Source: Pseudoxanthomonas sp. JBR18 (GTDB lineage: Bacteria > Pseudomonadota > Gammaproteobacteria > Xanthomonadales > Xanthomonadaceae). From it: a stretch of DNA of 64,000 nucleotides. Location: positions 1,867,001 through 1,931,000 of the forward strand of contig NZ_CP116339.1 of NCBI RefSeq assembly GCF_028198165.1, written 5' to 3'. This document shows, one piece after another, positions 30,601 through 38,686 of this stretch. Both the position numbers and the translations under genes were made by a program. Below the pieces are notes generated by a model, which saw nothing but the letters and a program-made list of their open reading frames with translations, made no database searches and was not told where the DNA came from. Every line of letters begins with the position of its first letter. Within the stretch, counting starts at the first letter, position 1.

Positions 30601-31701
30601 TCAGGGCGTCGCGGAGTGCGACGAGAGCCGTTCCCAGAGCTGCCGGTTGGCGTCCTCGTCCGGCTCCAGGGTGGCCAGCATCGCCAGGGCGTTGTCCTCG
30701 GTCTCATCGTCGCTGCGCACCAGCATGGTGAGCACGGCGGCCAGGCGGCCGTAGCGCAACGCCTTGCCCAGGGCCGTGGTGGGCACGGTGTGGTCGCGTT
30801 CGGCGCGCTGGTCGGTCAGGGCTTCGGCCAGGGTCGGGGGCAGTTCCCAGCCCACCGCCACGGTGCGTGCGGTCGGGGTGACGTGCCGGTCCAGCAGGGC
30901 CGCGGCCGTGACCAGCTCCTTGGGCACGCCGGGGTGGCGGGCATAGGTCTCGCTGAGCACGCGCATCACGATCACCGCGCCCAGGCCCTGCAGCAGGCCG
31001 AGCAACTGGGCATGCAGGGCATCGTCGAGCGTGCCGTTGCGCTGGGCGTGGTGCGCGGCGGCCACCGCCGTGCGCAGCGCGTAGTCCCAGATCGCGGCCG
31101 GCAGCCGCGCAAACAGCCCGCTGTCCAGGCTGAGCACCGGCTGCATCAACGCCGCCACGACGATCTGGCGGACCCCGTCGGTGCCGATCTGCGCCACGCC
31201 GCGTTCGATGCTGTCCACCGCGTGGCCGTCACGCGGCCGGTACAGGGCGCTGTTGGCGATGCGCAGCAGGCTGGCGGCCAGGGCCGGATCCTGCGCGATC
31301 ACTGCGGCGATCTGGTGGTTGGAAATGTCCGGGTCGTTCACCGCGCGCATGAGCTGGGGAAGCAGGTGCGGGCGACGCGGAATGTTCTTGGGCCGCACGT
31401 CCAACTGGGCCAGCTCGGCTGCCGCTTCGGACAGGATCTGCGCCTGGATGCCCCCGATCGGCGTGGCCGGGTCGATCAATTCCGGGGCGTGCATGACGGC
31501 CGCGTACATGCGCCGGATCAACGGCCGCAGCGCCGGCGGAGGCAGGGAACTGGGTGCCGCCGGCGTGGGCGTGTCCTGCGCGTCGGCCTGCGCCGGGACG
31601 GCGGATGGCGGGGCGGGGCGCGTGTCGCGGCGACGGCGCCACCACAGCGCACAGGCCACGCCCAGGACAAGCACGATCAGCAGCGGGATGGCGATATCCA
31701 T
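30601..31701 (-). CDS. HDOD-domain protein with N-terminal membrane anchor
   Basis: 366 residues. Residues 1-24 (MDIAIPLLIVLVLGVACALW) form a membrane helix, followed by an Ala/Pro-rich linker and a helical HDOD domain with LLPQLMRAVNDPDISNHQIA and AQDPALAASLLRIANSALYR. HDOD proteins act in signalling and are often linked to c-di-GMP or chemotaxis; the metal-binding HD is not present as such. Role here is inferred only. Transcribed from the left of a 446-bp gap. Confidence 0.82.
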   Translation of the reverse strand: MDIAIPLLIVLVLGVACALWWRRRRDTRPAPPSAVPAQADAQDTPTPAAPSSLPPPALRPLIRRMYAAVMHAPELIDPATPIGGIQAQILSEAAAELAQLDVRPKNIPRRPHLLPQLMRAVNDPDISNHQIAAVIAQDPALAASLLRIANSALYRPRDGHAVDSIERGVAQIGTDGVRQIVVAALMQPVLSLDSGLFARLPAAIWDYALRTAVAAAHHAQRNGTLDDALHAQLLGLLQGLGAVIVMRVLSETYARHPGVPKELVTAAALLDRHVTPTARTVAVGWELPPTLAEALTDQRAERDHTVPTTALGKALRYGRLAAVLTMLVRSDDETEDNALAMLATLEPDEDANRQLWERLSSHSATP

Positions 31702-32147
31702 GGACGGGCGGTTGGCGGGACGGTCCTACTATCGGGTGCCGCCCGGGTTCAGGCAATGGCCGGCCCCAGCGCGGTTGCGCACCATACAAGCGTGTCGGTA
31801 CGTGAGGCGCTGCATCTGTTCGATACGCCGGATTCATAGAGGCGTTGTTCATGCGCGACGCTCTAGCTGACGAGACCGGCCGCCTTTCTGGTCCGGCTTT
31901 TCGGTGAGACGTCTCGGCTGAGACACCCGGGCGATGAGCGCGACGAGGGATTCGCGACCGATCGCGCTGCGTCGGATCTGGAGACCGTTGAACGAGGCGG
32001 TGGCGCGGCTCAATTCACGGTTCGACGGCAGCATGGGCGCTAGCGTGGGTGGCACGCTGCGCTGACAGCGTCGACTGGATGGTGCGAGGTGAGGGCGGAT
32101 CTGAGGCGGCGTGTCGGGTGGCGCTTTGTCCAACCGAAGGAGTGAAG
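31702..32147. other. Intergenic stretch without a supported gene
   Basis: A minus-strand frame at 31849-32133 has no recognisable motif or ribosome site. The right end carries the AAGGAG of the VOC gene. Nothing else is visible. Confidence 0.5.
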
Positions 32148-32720
32148 ATGCATCCGTCCCCCACGCCGCCCCGTCACGATGCGTTCGGCGAACTGCCGCG
32201 CGGTATCCACCACCTTGGTCTCACCGTCCCCGATCTGGACCAGGCCACCGATTTCCTGCGTGCCGCGCTCGGCGCGCGTTGGTGCTATGACGGCCTGACG
32301 GCAGACGATCCACCACGCCAGGGTCACCAGGTCGAGCGCCAGCTGGGCCTGCCTGCAGGCGCGCAGGTTTGCCGCCAGCGCATGTTGCGCATCGGCAACG
32401 GGCCGGGACTGGAGTTGTTCGAGATCGACAGTCCTCAGCGTCAGGGCGCCGCAGGCCTGCAAGACCTCGGCCTCAACCACCTGGCGGTGTACTGCGATGC
32501 GATGGAAGCGGCGGTCGAGCGCATCCGCGCGGCCGGAGGCGAGCTGCTGTCAGAGGTGCACGGCAATTCCCGCCACGAGGACACGCCCGGCAACGGCAGC
32601 GTGTACGCGCGTGCGCCCTGGGGCATGTTGATTGAACTGCAGACCATTCCCGCCGGTTACACCTATGGTCCGGACAGCGAAGTCCAGGCTTGGCTACCGA
32701 CGCGCGCCACCGGGGACTGA
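32148..32720 (+). CDS. VOC-superfamily (glyoxalase/dioxygenase-like) protein
   Basis: 190 residues from ATG 32148, preceded by AAGGAG. GIHHLGLTVPDLDQATDFLR is the first beta-alpha-beta module and LNHLAVYCDAMEAAVERIRA the second, with ELFEID and a final PWGMLIELQTIPAG strand carrying the usual glutamate. The fold binds a divalent metal and acts on a small carbonyl or phenolic substrate; which one cannot be told. The next gene starts about 85 bp later. Confidence 0.85.
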   Translation: MHPSPTPPRHDAFGELPRGIHHLGLTVPDLDQATDFLRAALGARWCYDGLTADDPPRQGHQVERQLGLPAGAQVCRQRMLRIGNGPGLELFEIDSPQRQGAAGLQDLGLNHLAVYCDAMEAAVERIRAAGGELLSEVHGNSRHEDTPGNGSVYARAPWGMLIELQTIPAGYTYGPDSEVQAWLPTRATGD

Positions 32721-32804
32721 GCCGCGCATGTGGCGCCGCGGCGGGTGGCGACCGCGTCCGCCGTGGCATGCTCCTGGCCCGCCGACCAGGAGCGCGACCG
32801 CCGC

Positions 32805-34766
32805 ATGGATCCCACACCTCGCCTGCCAGCACGCTGTTGGCTGGCTGTGCTGTTGCTGACGGTCTGGGGCCAGGCGCGCGCGCAACATCCCCTTCCCCCG
32901 GCGCAGCAGTCCGATCAGGTCATCGCCGTGCAGGACTACCAGGACCGGGTGCTGGCGTCGTGGCTGGGCCAGATCATCGGCAACACCTACGGTCTGTCCT
33001 ACGAGTTCAAGTACATCGACGCACCGGGACCGGACCGGTTTCCCTACGGGTTTGGCGAGTACCTGCAGCAGGTGAAGGCGGTCAACGGCGCCTTCTCCGA
33101 CGACGACACCGATATCGAGGTGATGTACCTGCTGCAGATGGAGCGGCATGGGATCACGCCGAGCTATGCACAGCTGGCCCAGGCCTGGCAGCACCACGTG
33201 CGCGAGAAGGTCTGGGTTGCCAACCGCGCGGCGGTGACCCTGATGGCGGCTGGCTACCAGCCACCGCTGACCGGTGCGCGGGCCTACAACCGGCAGTGGT
33301 TCCAGATCGACCCGCAGCTGGTCAACGAGATCTGGGCGGTGACCGCGCCGGGCATGGTCGGCTATGCGGTGGACAAGACGCGCTGGGCGGCGCGCATCAC
33401 CAGCGACGACTTCGGCACCGAACCGGCGATGTTCTACGGTGCCCTGTACGCGGCGGCCTTTTTCGAACACGACATCGACCGCCTGTTGGACCGTGCCGAA
33501 GCCGCCATGCCGGCCGACAGCCACTTCGTGCAGACCGTGCGCCACATGCGCCGTCTGCACGCGCGCTACCCCGATGACTGGCAGGCCGCACGCAAGGAGA
33601 TGGCGGCCGCCTATTACCGGGACCTGGGCTACAACCACGACGCCTGGCGCGTGGTGGACGCCAACCTCAACGGCGCCTGCGCGATCCTGGCCCTGCTCTA
33701 CGGACGCGGCGAGGTGCAGGCCACGCTGGATTACGCCAGCGCGATCGGCTTCGATGCCGACAACCAGGCCGCCACCATGGTCGGCCTGCTCGGGATCATC
33801 GGCGGGACGCGCGCGCTGCCGCACGACCTGTTGTTTCCCTTGCCGGAGGCCGGCTGGCGCAAGCCCTACAACGATCGCTACATCAACGTCAGCCGCCACG
33901 ACCTGCCCGATGCCTCGATCGCGGATCTGGCCCGGCGCATGGCCGTGCAGGGCGAGCGGGTGATCCTGGCCAACGGCGGGACGCGCTTTACCCGGGATGG
34001 ACGCGACTACTACCGCATCCCGGCGCAGGTCGCCTTCCTCGCCCCACTGGCCCTGCCGGCGGCCCCGGCACAGGTGGCCGAGGTCGGTCGCCCGTTCTCG
34101 CTGGAGGTGCTGGTCGATGGCGGCGCGGGCGAGCGCCTGACGATAGCCGAGGGCACGCTGCCGGCCGGCGTGGCCCTGGACGCCACCGGCGTGCGTGGTA
34201 CGCCCCGGCAGGCGGGCGAGTTCGCCTTCACCCTGCTGCGGCAACGGGGGACGGCGCAGGCGCGCCAGCGCTACGTCATCCAGGTGCATTCGCCCAACCT
34301 GGCGCCGTCGGCCTCTCAGTTGTTGCACAGCACCCCGGGGCGCGACCTTTCGGCGATGCGCGATGGCCGCGCCGAACCCACCTACTACAGCCCGCACACG
34401 GCCACGCCCGGCCGTGTCGTCTACGGCTATGCCTGGGAGCGCGCGCAGGACATTTCGGTGCTGGTGTTCAATCCGGGTACGCCGGAGGAATTCGGCGGCT
34501 GGCTGACCTCGCTGGCGGTCGAGTTCCAGGATGCGGACGGGCGTTGGCGGCCGGTCGACGGGCTGCAGGTGACACCGGCGATGGACCTGGAAAACAGTCA
34601 GTGGCGCAAAGGCACCGATATCGACCACACCCTGCGGTTCGCGCCGGTCAGCACCCGGGCCATCCGCCTGGTCGGGACCTCCGGGGGCGTCGAGCGCGAC
34701 GCGCGGAATGGTGGTGGGCGCGTCTACTACAGCAGCCTGGGCGAGCTGGCGGTCTACGGGCAGTGA
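32805..34766 (+). CDS. Secreted ADP-ribosylglycohydrolase-like protein with beta-sandwich C terminus
   Basis: 653 residues; ATG 32805 has AGGAG about 12 bp upstream. The signal peptide is MDPTPRLPARCWLAVLLLTV, cleaved near ARAQ. SWLGQIIGNTYGLSYEFKYI and NGAFSDDDTDIEVMYLLQME are the N-terminal metal-binding signature of the ADP-ribosylglycohydrolase (ARH/DraG) fold, and NLNGACAILALLYGRGE and DADNQAATMVGLLGIIGG are later family segments. Past about residue 420 comes a beta-rich Ig-like then an F5/8-like carbohydrate-binding-type domain. Export and the fusion are unusual for ARH enzymes. Substrate unknown; it may act on a sugar-linked group rather than ADP-ribose. Confidence 0.75.
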   Translation: MDPTPRLPARCWLAVLLLTVWGQARAQHPLPPAQQSDQVIAVQDYQDRVLASWLGQIIGNTYGLSYEFKYIDAPGPDRFPYGFGEYLQQVKAVNGAFSDDDTDIEVMYLLQMERHGITPSYAQLAQAWQHHVREKVWVANRAAVTLMAAGYQPPLTGARAYNRQWFQIDPQLVNEIWAVTAPGMVGYAVDKTRWAARITSDDFGTEPAMFYGALYAAAFFEHDIDRLLDRAEAAMPADSHFVQTVRHMRRLHARYPDDWQAARKEMAAAYYRDLGYNHDAWRVVDANLNGACAILALLYGRGEVQATLDYASAIGFDADNQAATMVGLLGIIGGTRALPHDLLFPLPEAGWRKPYNDRYINVSRHDLPDASIADLARRMAVQGERVILANGGTRFTRDGRDYYRIPAQVAFLAPLALPAAPAQVAEVGRPFSLEVLVDGGAGERLTIAEGTLPAGVALDATGVRGTPRQAGEFAFTLLRQRGTAQARQRYVIQVHSPNLAPSASQLLHSTPGRDLSAMRDGRAEPTYYSPHTATPGRVVYGYAWERAQDISVLVFNPGTPEEFGGWLTSLAVEFQDADGRWRPVDGLQVTPAMDLENSQWRKGTDIDHTLRFAPVSTRAIRLVGTSGGVERDARNGGGRVYYSSLGELAVYGQ

Positions 34767-34904
34767 TCGGCCAGGACGCAACACCGGTCACAGTGCGGAG
34801 CTGAATGGGAGCGCGTTTTCCCCTTCCCGCACGCGTGTTTCACGCCTGCCAACCGGTCCGGGGCCTAGCTTGGAGGCTCCCCCGAATGTCTGCAGGACGC
34901 CACC

Positions 34905-35285
34905 ATGTCGCTCACCGAGCCTTCCACCCGGCGCATGCCGCGCACCGCCGCGGCGACGCTGGCCGCACCGCGCGGCCCCGAGACCCGACTGGCCACGTCA
35001 GCCCGGTCATCGCGCGCGAAGGCCGGCTTGGCCGGGCGTCTTCCGGGCTCGCCCGCGCTCGCCGAAGCCGTCGCGGCCTTCGGGCGGGCACTGGATGCGC
35101 GGCTTCCCCTGGTCGAAAGCGATGAAGCGTGGTGGGCGGCGCTGACACCGGTCCATGTCGCCCTGGCGTCCCGTGTTCCGCCCTGTGAGGCCGGACGCTT
35201 CGAACTGGAAGTGGACACGATGCTGGCCCGTCGCGGATCCCCGGGCTGGGCCGTGCGCCAGATGATGGCCAAACTCGGCCGCTGA
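34905..35285 (+). CDS. Hypothetical protein, 126 aa
   Basis: It begins MSLTEPSTRRMPRTAAATLA, an Arg/Ala-rich disordered start, followed by a helical part (SPALAEAVAAFGRALDARLP) and EAGRFELEVDTMLARRGSPG near the end. No family is recognised. The start ATG 34905 lacks a strong ribosome site. It ends just before the terminator-like hairpin at 35305-35335, which faces the gene on the other side. Coding is likely from codon use. Confidence 0.55.
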   Translation: MSLTEPSTRRMPRTAAATLAAPRGPETRLATSARSSRAKAGLAGRLPGSPALAEAVAAFGRALDARLPLVESDEAWWAALTPVHVALASRVPPCEAGRFELEVDTMLARRGSPGWAVRQMMAKLGR

Positions 35286-35304
35286 CAGGCCCTCAAAACG
35301 AAAA

Positions 35305-35335
35305 CGCCCCCGACGGAGCGCGTCCGGCGGGGGCG
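35305..35335 (-). terminator. Intrinsic terminator for the nitroreductase gene
   Basis: CGCCCCCG-A-CGGA and TCCG-G-CGGGGGCG form a strong stem with loop GCGCG. On the minus strand the hairpin is followed by TTTTCGTTTT, a T-rich tail, so it ends transcription of the gene at 35372-35971. Confidence 0.75.
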
Positions 35336-35371
35336 ATGCGGGCAGTGCCGGTCGGCACCGCCAAGTGACCA

Positions 35372-35971
35372 TCAGGCGAAGACGCGGAAGCGCTCGCTGT
35401 CGTCCATGAAGTCCTTGTCGCCGAACGGCGCTTCGTGCGAACCAAACGGCATTTGCGCGCGCAGCTTCCAGCTGGCCGGCAGATTCCACTTGGCGGCGGC
35501 CGCCTCATCGGGCAGCGGGTTGTAGTGCTGCAGGCTGGCTCCGATGCCCGCATTGGCCAGCGCCGTCCACACCGCGTACTGGGCCATGCCGCTGGACTGC
35601 TCGGACCAGATCGGGAAATTGTCCGCGTACAGGGGGAACTTCTCCTGCAGGCCCTTCACCACGTCCTGGTCTTCATAGAACAACACCGTGCCGGCGCCGG
35701 CGGCGAAGCTGTCGATCTTCTGCTCGGTGCTGGCGAAGGCGTCGGCCGGCACGATGGCGCGCAGCGCATCCTTGACCAGGCCCCAGAACGCATCGCTCTG
35801 CGCGCCAAACAGCACTACCGCGCGCGAACTCTGCGAATTGAAGGAGGTCGGCGAGTGCTTGACGGCTTCCTGGATCAGCGAGGTCACTTCTTCCTGCGAC
35901 AGCGGCAGGGACTTGCCGAGGGCGTACTGGGTGCGACGGACCTTGATCGCGTCGATGAGCTGGTTGGTCAT
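35372..35971 (-). CDS. Nitroreductase family protein
   Basis: 199 residues from ATG 35971 (MTNQLIDAIKVRRTQYALGK). An FMN-binding nitroreductase-like fold of the short Frm2/Hbn1 type: HSPTSFNSQSSRAVVLFG is the dimer/FMN region and WTALANAGIGASLQHYNP the second FMN-contacting part. The C terminus is LPASWKLRAQMPFGSHEAPF. It reduces nitro or quinone compounds with NAD(P)H; the natural substrate is unknown. Confidence 0.88.
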   Translation of the reverse strand: MTNQLIDAIKVRRTQYALGKSLPLSQEEVTSLIQEAVKHSPTSFNSQSSRAVVLFGAQSDAFWGLVKDALRAIVPADAFASTEQKIDSFAAGAGTVLFYEDQDVVKGLQEKFPLYADNFPIWSEQSSGMAQYAVWTALANAGIGASLQHYNPLPDEAAAAKWNLPASWKLRAQMPFGSHEAPFGDKDFMDDSERFRVFA

Positions 35972-36121
35972 GGGGATGGCCTGTTGGGAGAGTCGGCCTT
36001 CAGCGTAAAGACCCGACGCAAGGTCAGCCAGCACGCTTGGCGAGACAATCCGTTACTGCAATCGAAATTGCGCGCGAAGATGAAACGATTCCCCATCGCG
36101 ATCCGGGTGCGCGGCGCGGGT

Positions 36122-37354
36122 TCATTCGGACGCGGCAGGCGCGGTCGCCCCACGCGCCAAGGTCTCCTCGATGGCGCTGAAGGCCGAGTGCCGCCCGGGC
36201 GGGCTGCCGCCCACCCCGGTGGCGAAATAGGCCACGCCCGAGCCGGCCGCGCGGTCGATCCATAGCCCGGATAGCAGTCCGTAGGCTTCGCCCGCGTGGC
36301 CCACGCGCGCCACGCCGTCGCCGAACAGGTCATCGCCACAGTCGCTGCCCGGCGTGGCCAGGGTCTGCACCGCCAGCCCGTAGCGGCAGATCATGGCCCG
36401 CCCCGGCGTGCTGCCGTCCTCCTCGTAGGCCACGCCATTGCCGGCGTGCCAGGTCCACACCGGCGTGGTCAGTGTCCGCACCGAGGCGGCGCTGAGCAGG
36501 CGCACGCCATCGACCTGGCCATCGCCCAGCAACAGGCGCCCGATGCGGGCCAGGCCGTCGGCCGAAATGCGCAGGCCGCCCTGCGGGGAGAACGTCGCGC
36601 CGTTGGTACCGGGTGTCCATACCGACAGGTCGCAACGGCCGTCCCGGGCCGGCACCACCGAGCAGGCCGGGCGCGCACCGTGGTTGTCGTCCTTCACCGG
36701 CGTGCCGTCGGCGTCGTACAGGACGACCGCGTGCGCAGCGCTTACGGCGCTGCAGGTGTCCCAGTTGTAGCAGGCGTCCAGCTTCAACGGCGCGAGCACC
36801 AGGCGTTGCATCAGTCTGTCGAAGCGCTCGCCGGTGGCGCGCTCCATCACCGCGGCGACCAGCGGGAAGTTGAGGTTGGTGTAGCGGAAGAACGTGCCCG
36901 GCGCGTGCGCGCCATCCCAGGCGCGCGGATCGTCCAGGATCTCCTTGAGCTGGCCGTCCAGCGGGGTGGCGTAGTAGCCGGCCGCATCGGTCAGGCTGGA
37001 GCGGTGCGAAAGCAGCAGGCGCAGGGTGATCGGGGTGTCGGGGAAGGCCGGGTTGCGCAGCGGCCAGCCAAGCTGGTCGGACACATCCGCGTCCAGGTCC
37101 AGGGTGCCGGCCTCGACCAGGCGCATCACACCGATGGCCACCACCAGCTTGGAGATCGAGGCCACGCGCACCGGGTCGTCGGCGGTGACCGCACGCCCGG
37201 TGGCGCGGTCGGCCACGCCATGCGCCTGGCGTGACTGGATGCCCTCGCGATCGAACGTCACCCGGACCGCCGCGACCGGTGCGCCAGCGTGGGCGGCCAG
37301 GCTGAGCGGCAGCAGGACCGACAGGGACAGGCGAGGCAGGAGGGAGCGAGTCAT
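36122..37354 (-). CDS. Exported serine hydrolase, beta-lactamase-like
   Basis: 410 residues with signal peptide [20 protein letters not shown]. The SxxK motif is [20 protein letters not shown], the YxN motif is in [20 protein letters not shown], and HxG is in [10 protein letters not shown]. An insert with four cysteines (CYNWDTC, ACSVV, RCDLSV) sits in the middle. Penicillin-recognising fold acting on a periplasmic peptide or ester; substrate unknown. Unlike the enzyme at 3265-4710 it keeps the normal YxN. Confidence 0.86.
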   Translation of the reverse strand: MTRSLLPRLSLSVLLPLSLAAHAGAPVAAVRVTFDREGIQSRQAHGVADRATGRAVTADDPVRVASISKLVVAIGVMRLVEAGTLDLDADVSDQLGWPLRNPAFPDTPITLRLLLSHRSSLTDAAGYYATPLDGQLKEILDDPRAWDGAHAPGTFFRYTNLNFPLVAAVMERATGERFDRLMQRLVLAPLKLDACYNWDTCSAVSAAHAVVLYDADGTPVKDDNHGARPACSVVPARDGRCDLSVWTPGTNGATFSPQGGLRISADGLARIGRLLLGDGQVDGVRLLSAASVRTLTTPVWTWHAGNGVAYEEDGSTPGRAMICRYGLAVQTLATPGSDCGDDLFGDGVARVGHAGEAYGLLSGLWIDRAAGSGVAYFATGVGGSPPGRHSAFSAIEETLARGATAPAASE

Positions 37355-37512
37355 GGTGGACCCGGGCAGTCACGATACGGAGGATGTTAGCGACCAGCGG
37401 GCGTCCGGGCAGCGTGCGCGCGATGTGACGCCTGCGGTCATCGCGCCCTCACCTGGCGCAAAGGAGCACGGTGGTTTGCTGCGGCCCTGCCCCCGCCCGA
37501 AGACGGCGCACC

Positions 37513-37881
37513 ATGCCCAACGCAGCCATCAAGACCCCTGGCCCCGACCACCCGATCACGCTCGCGGCCCATGCTGGCCGTGTGGTGGTCACCCTGAACG
37601 GCACGACCCTGGCCGATTCGCCCCGCGCCCTGCTCCTGCAGGAGGCCGGTTACCCGCCGGTCTACTACCTGCCGCGCGCGGATGTGGACATGCGCGCCCT
37701 GGCGCGGACCCCCGAGTCGACCTACTGCCCGTACAAGGGCCATGCGGCGTACTACGCGCCGGTGGGAACGGCCGGCCCGGGGATCGCCTGGAGTTATGAG
37801 CGCCCGCATGCGGCGGTGCACGCCATCGCCGGCCACCTGGCGTTCTATCCCGATCGGGTGGACGCCATCCAGGTCGACTGA
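37513..37881 (+). CDS. DUF427 domain protein
   Basis: 122 residues from ATG 37513 (a longer frame begins at a GTG upstream). VVVTLNGTTLADSPRALLLQ, PPVYYLPRADVDM, STYCPYKGHAAYY and AWSYERPHAAVHAIAGHLAF are the diagnostic blocks of the small DUF427 fold. Function is not established. It is followed by a 401-bp gap. Confidence 0.9.
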   Translation: MPNAAIKTPGPDHPITLAAHAGRVVVTLNGTTLADSPRALLLQEAGYPPVYYLPRADVDMRALARTPESTYCPYKGHAAYYAPVGTAGPGIAWSYERPHAAVHAIAGHLAFYPDRVDAIQVD

Positions 37882-38282
37882 ACGCGTCGGCCCAGGCCAG
37901 GGCGGCCCGAGGGTGGTTGATCGGCGGTGCCGTACGGTTGGCCAGCACCAGCGTGGTGCCTGCCGCCTGTGGGTGTCCCGGCGCGTCCGAGCCGCGTGCG
38001 TTGGTGGCGTGGGCGACGGGTGTTTGAGAGCTGGAGGCGGGCTTGCCACGGTCGACAAGCACACGCCGCGACGGGCTGCGGCCGAGCCACCGGACGTGGT
38101 CGAACACCGGCCGGATGACGGCCGGCCGGCTTGCATCGGCGCGCGGCCGACCAGGTGAAGGGCCAAGCCGGGCCGGCGCGTGCCGTGCCCGGACCGAGCG
38201 AGCGCCGGTGACCTGGATTCACCCCCGGCCACCGGTAGAATGCGCGCTGGCCCCTCAACCCACACCGGCCCGGCCTTTGTCG
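37882..38282. other. Intergenic stretch without a supported gene
   Basis: Long minus-strand frames cover it but continue across neighbouring genes and have no recognisable domain. I see no clear signal here apart from the ribosome site region at the right end. Confidence 0.5.
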
Positions 38283-38465
38283 ATGTCGAACTTTCCTTCG
38301 GTCCTGTACCTGCTCACCGTCGCCCAGAAGCGCGCGATCCTCGAGCGCCATGGCTATACCCTGCATCCGGAAGATCGCGAATCGGACCTGGACTTCACCC
38401 TGGCCGGCGATGTGGACAGTGGCGCCATCGGCCTGAAGGAACTCGAGCAGGCCATCGGCCGCTGA
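38283..38465 (+). CDS. Hypothetical small protein, 60 aa
   Basis: ATG 38283 opens MSNFPSVLYLLTVAQKRAIL followed by an acidic second half (EDRESDLDFTLAGDVDSGAI) and ends KELEQAIGR. It is short, helical and soluble, with no recognised family. Codon use fits the chromosome. A terminator with a T tract lies 190 bp downstream at 38654-38680. Confidence 0.55.
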   Translation: MSNFPSVLYLLTVAQKRAILERHGYTLHPEDRESDLDFTLAGDVDSGAIGLKELEQAIGR

Positions 38466-38653
38466 GTTCGGGGGTCGGAGTTTTCCTACAGCCGCCCGCG
38501 CCGATGCCCGACAGACGGCCCGGCCGGCCGGGCGCATGCTGGCTCTGCCTCCGGCGGCAACCCTCGCATCAGCATTGGATGCTGCTCGGCACGGATCCCA
38601 GGGCGCGACATTGAGCACGTCGCATCGCACGGGCCGGAGGCTACCCCTTCTAT

Positions 38654-38680
38654 GGCCGGTCACCCCCGGCCTTCTTTTTT
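38654..38680 (+). terminator. Intrinsic terminator
   Basis: GGCCGG (38654-38659) and CCGGCC (38666-38671) around a 6-nt loop, followed by TTCTTTTTT. It ends plus-strand transcription from the direction of the small gene at 38283. Confidence 0.75.
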
Positions 38681-38686
38681 CCCGGC

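Noticed and set aside
31849..32133. 95-codon minus-strand frame before the VOC gene
   Set aside because: No start signal or motif; I keep it as unannotated DNA.
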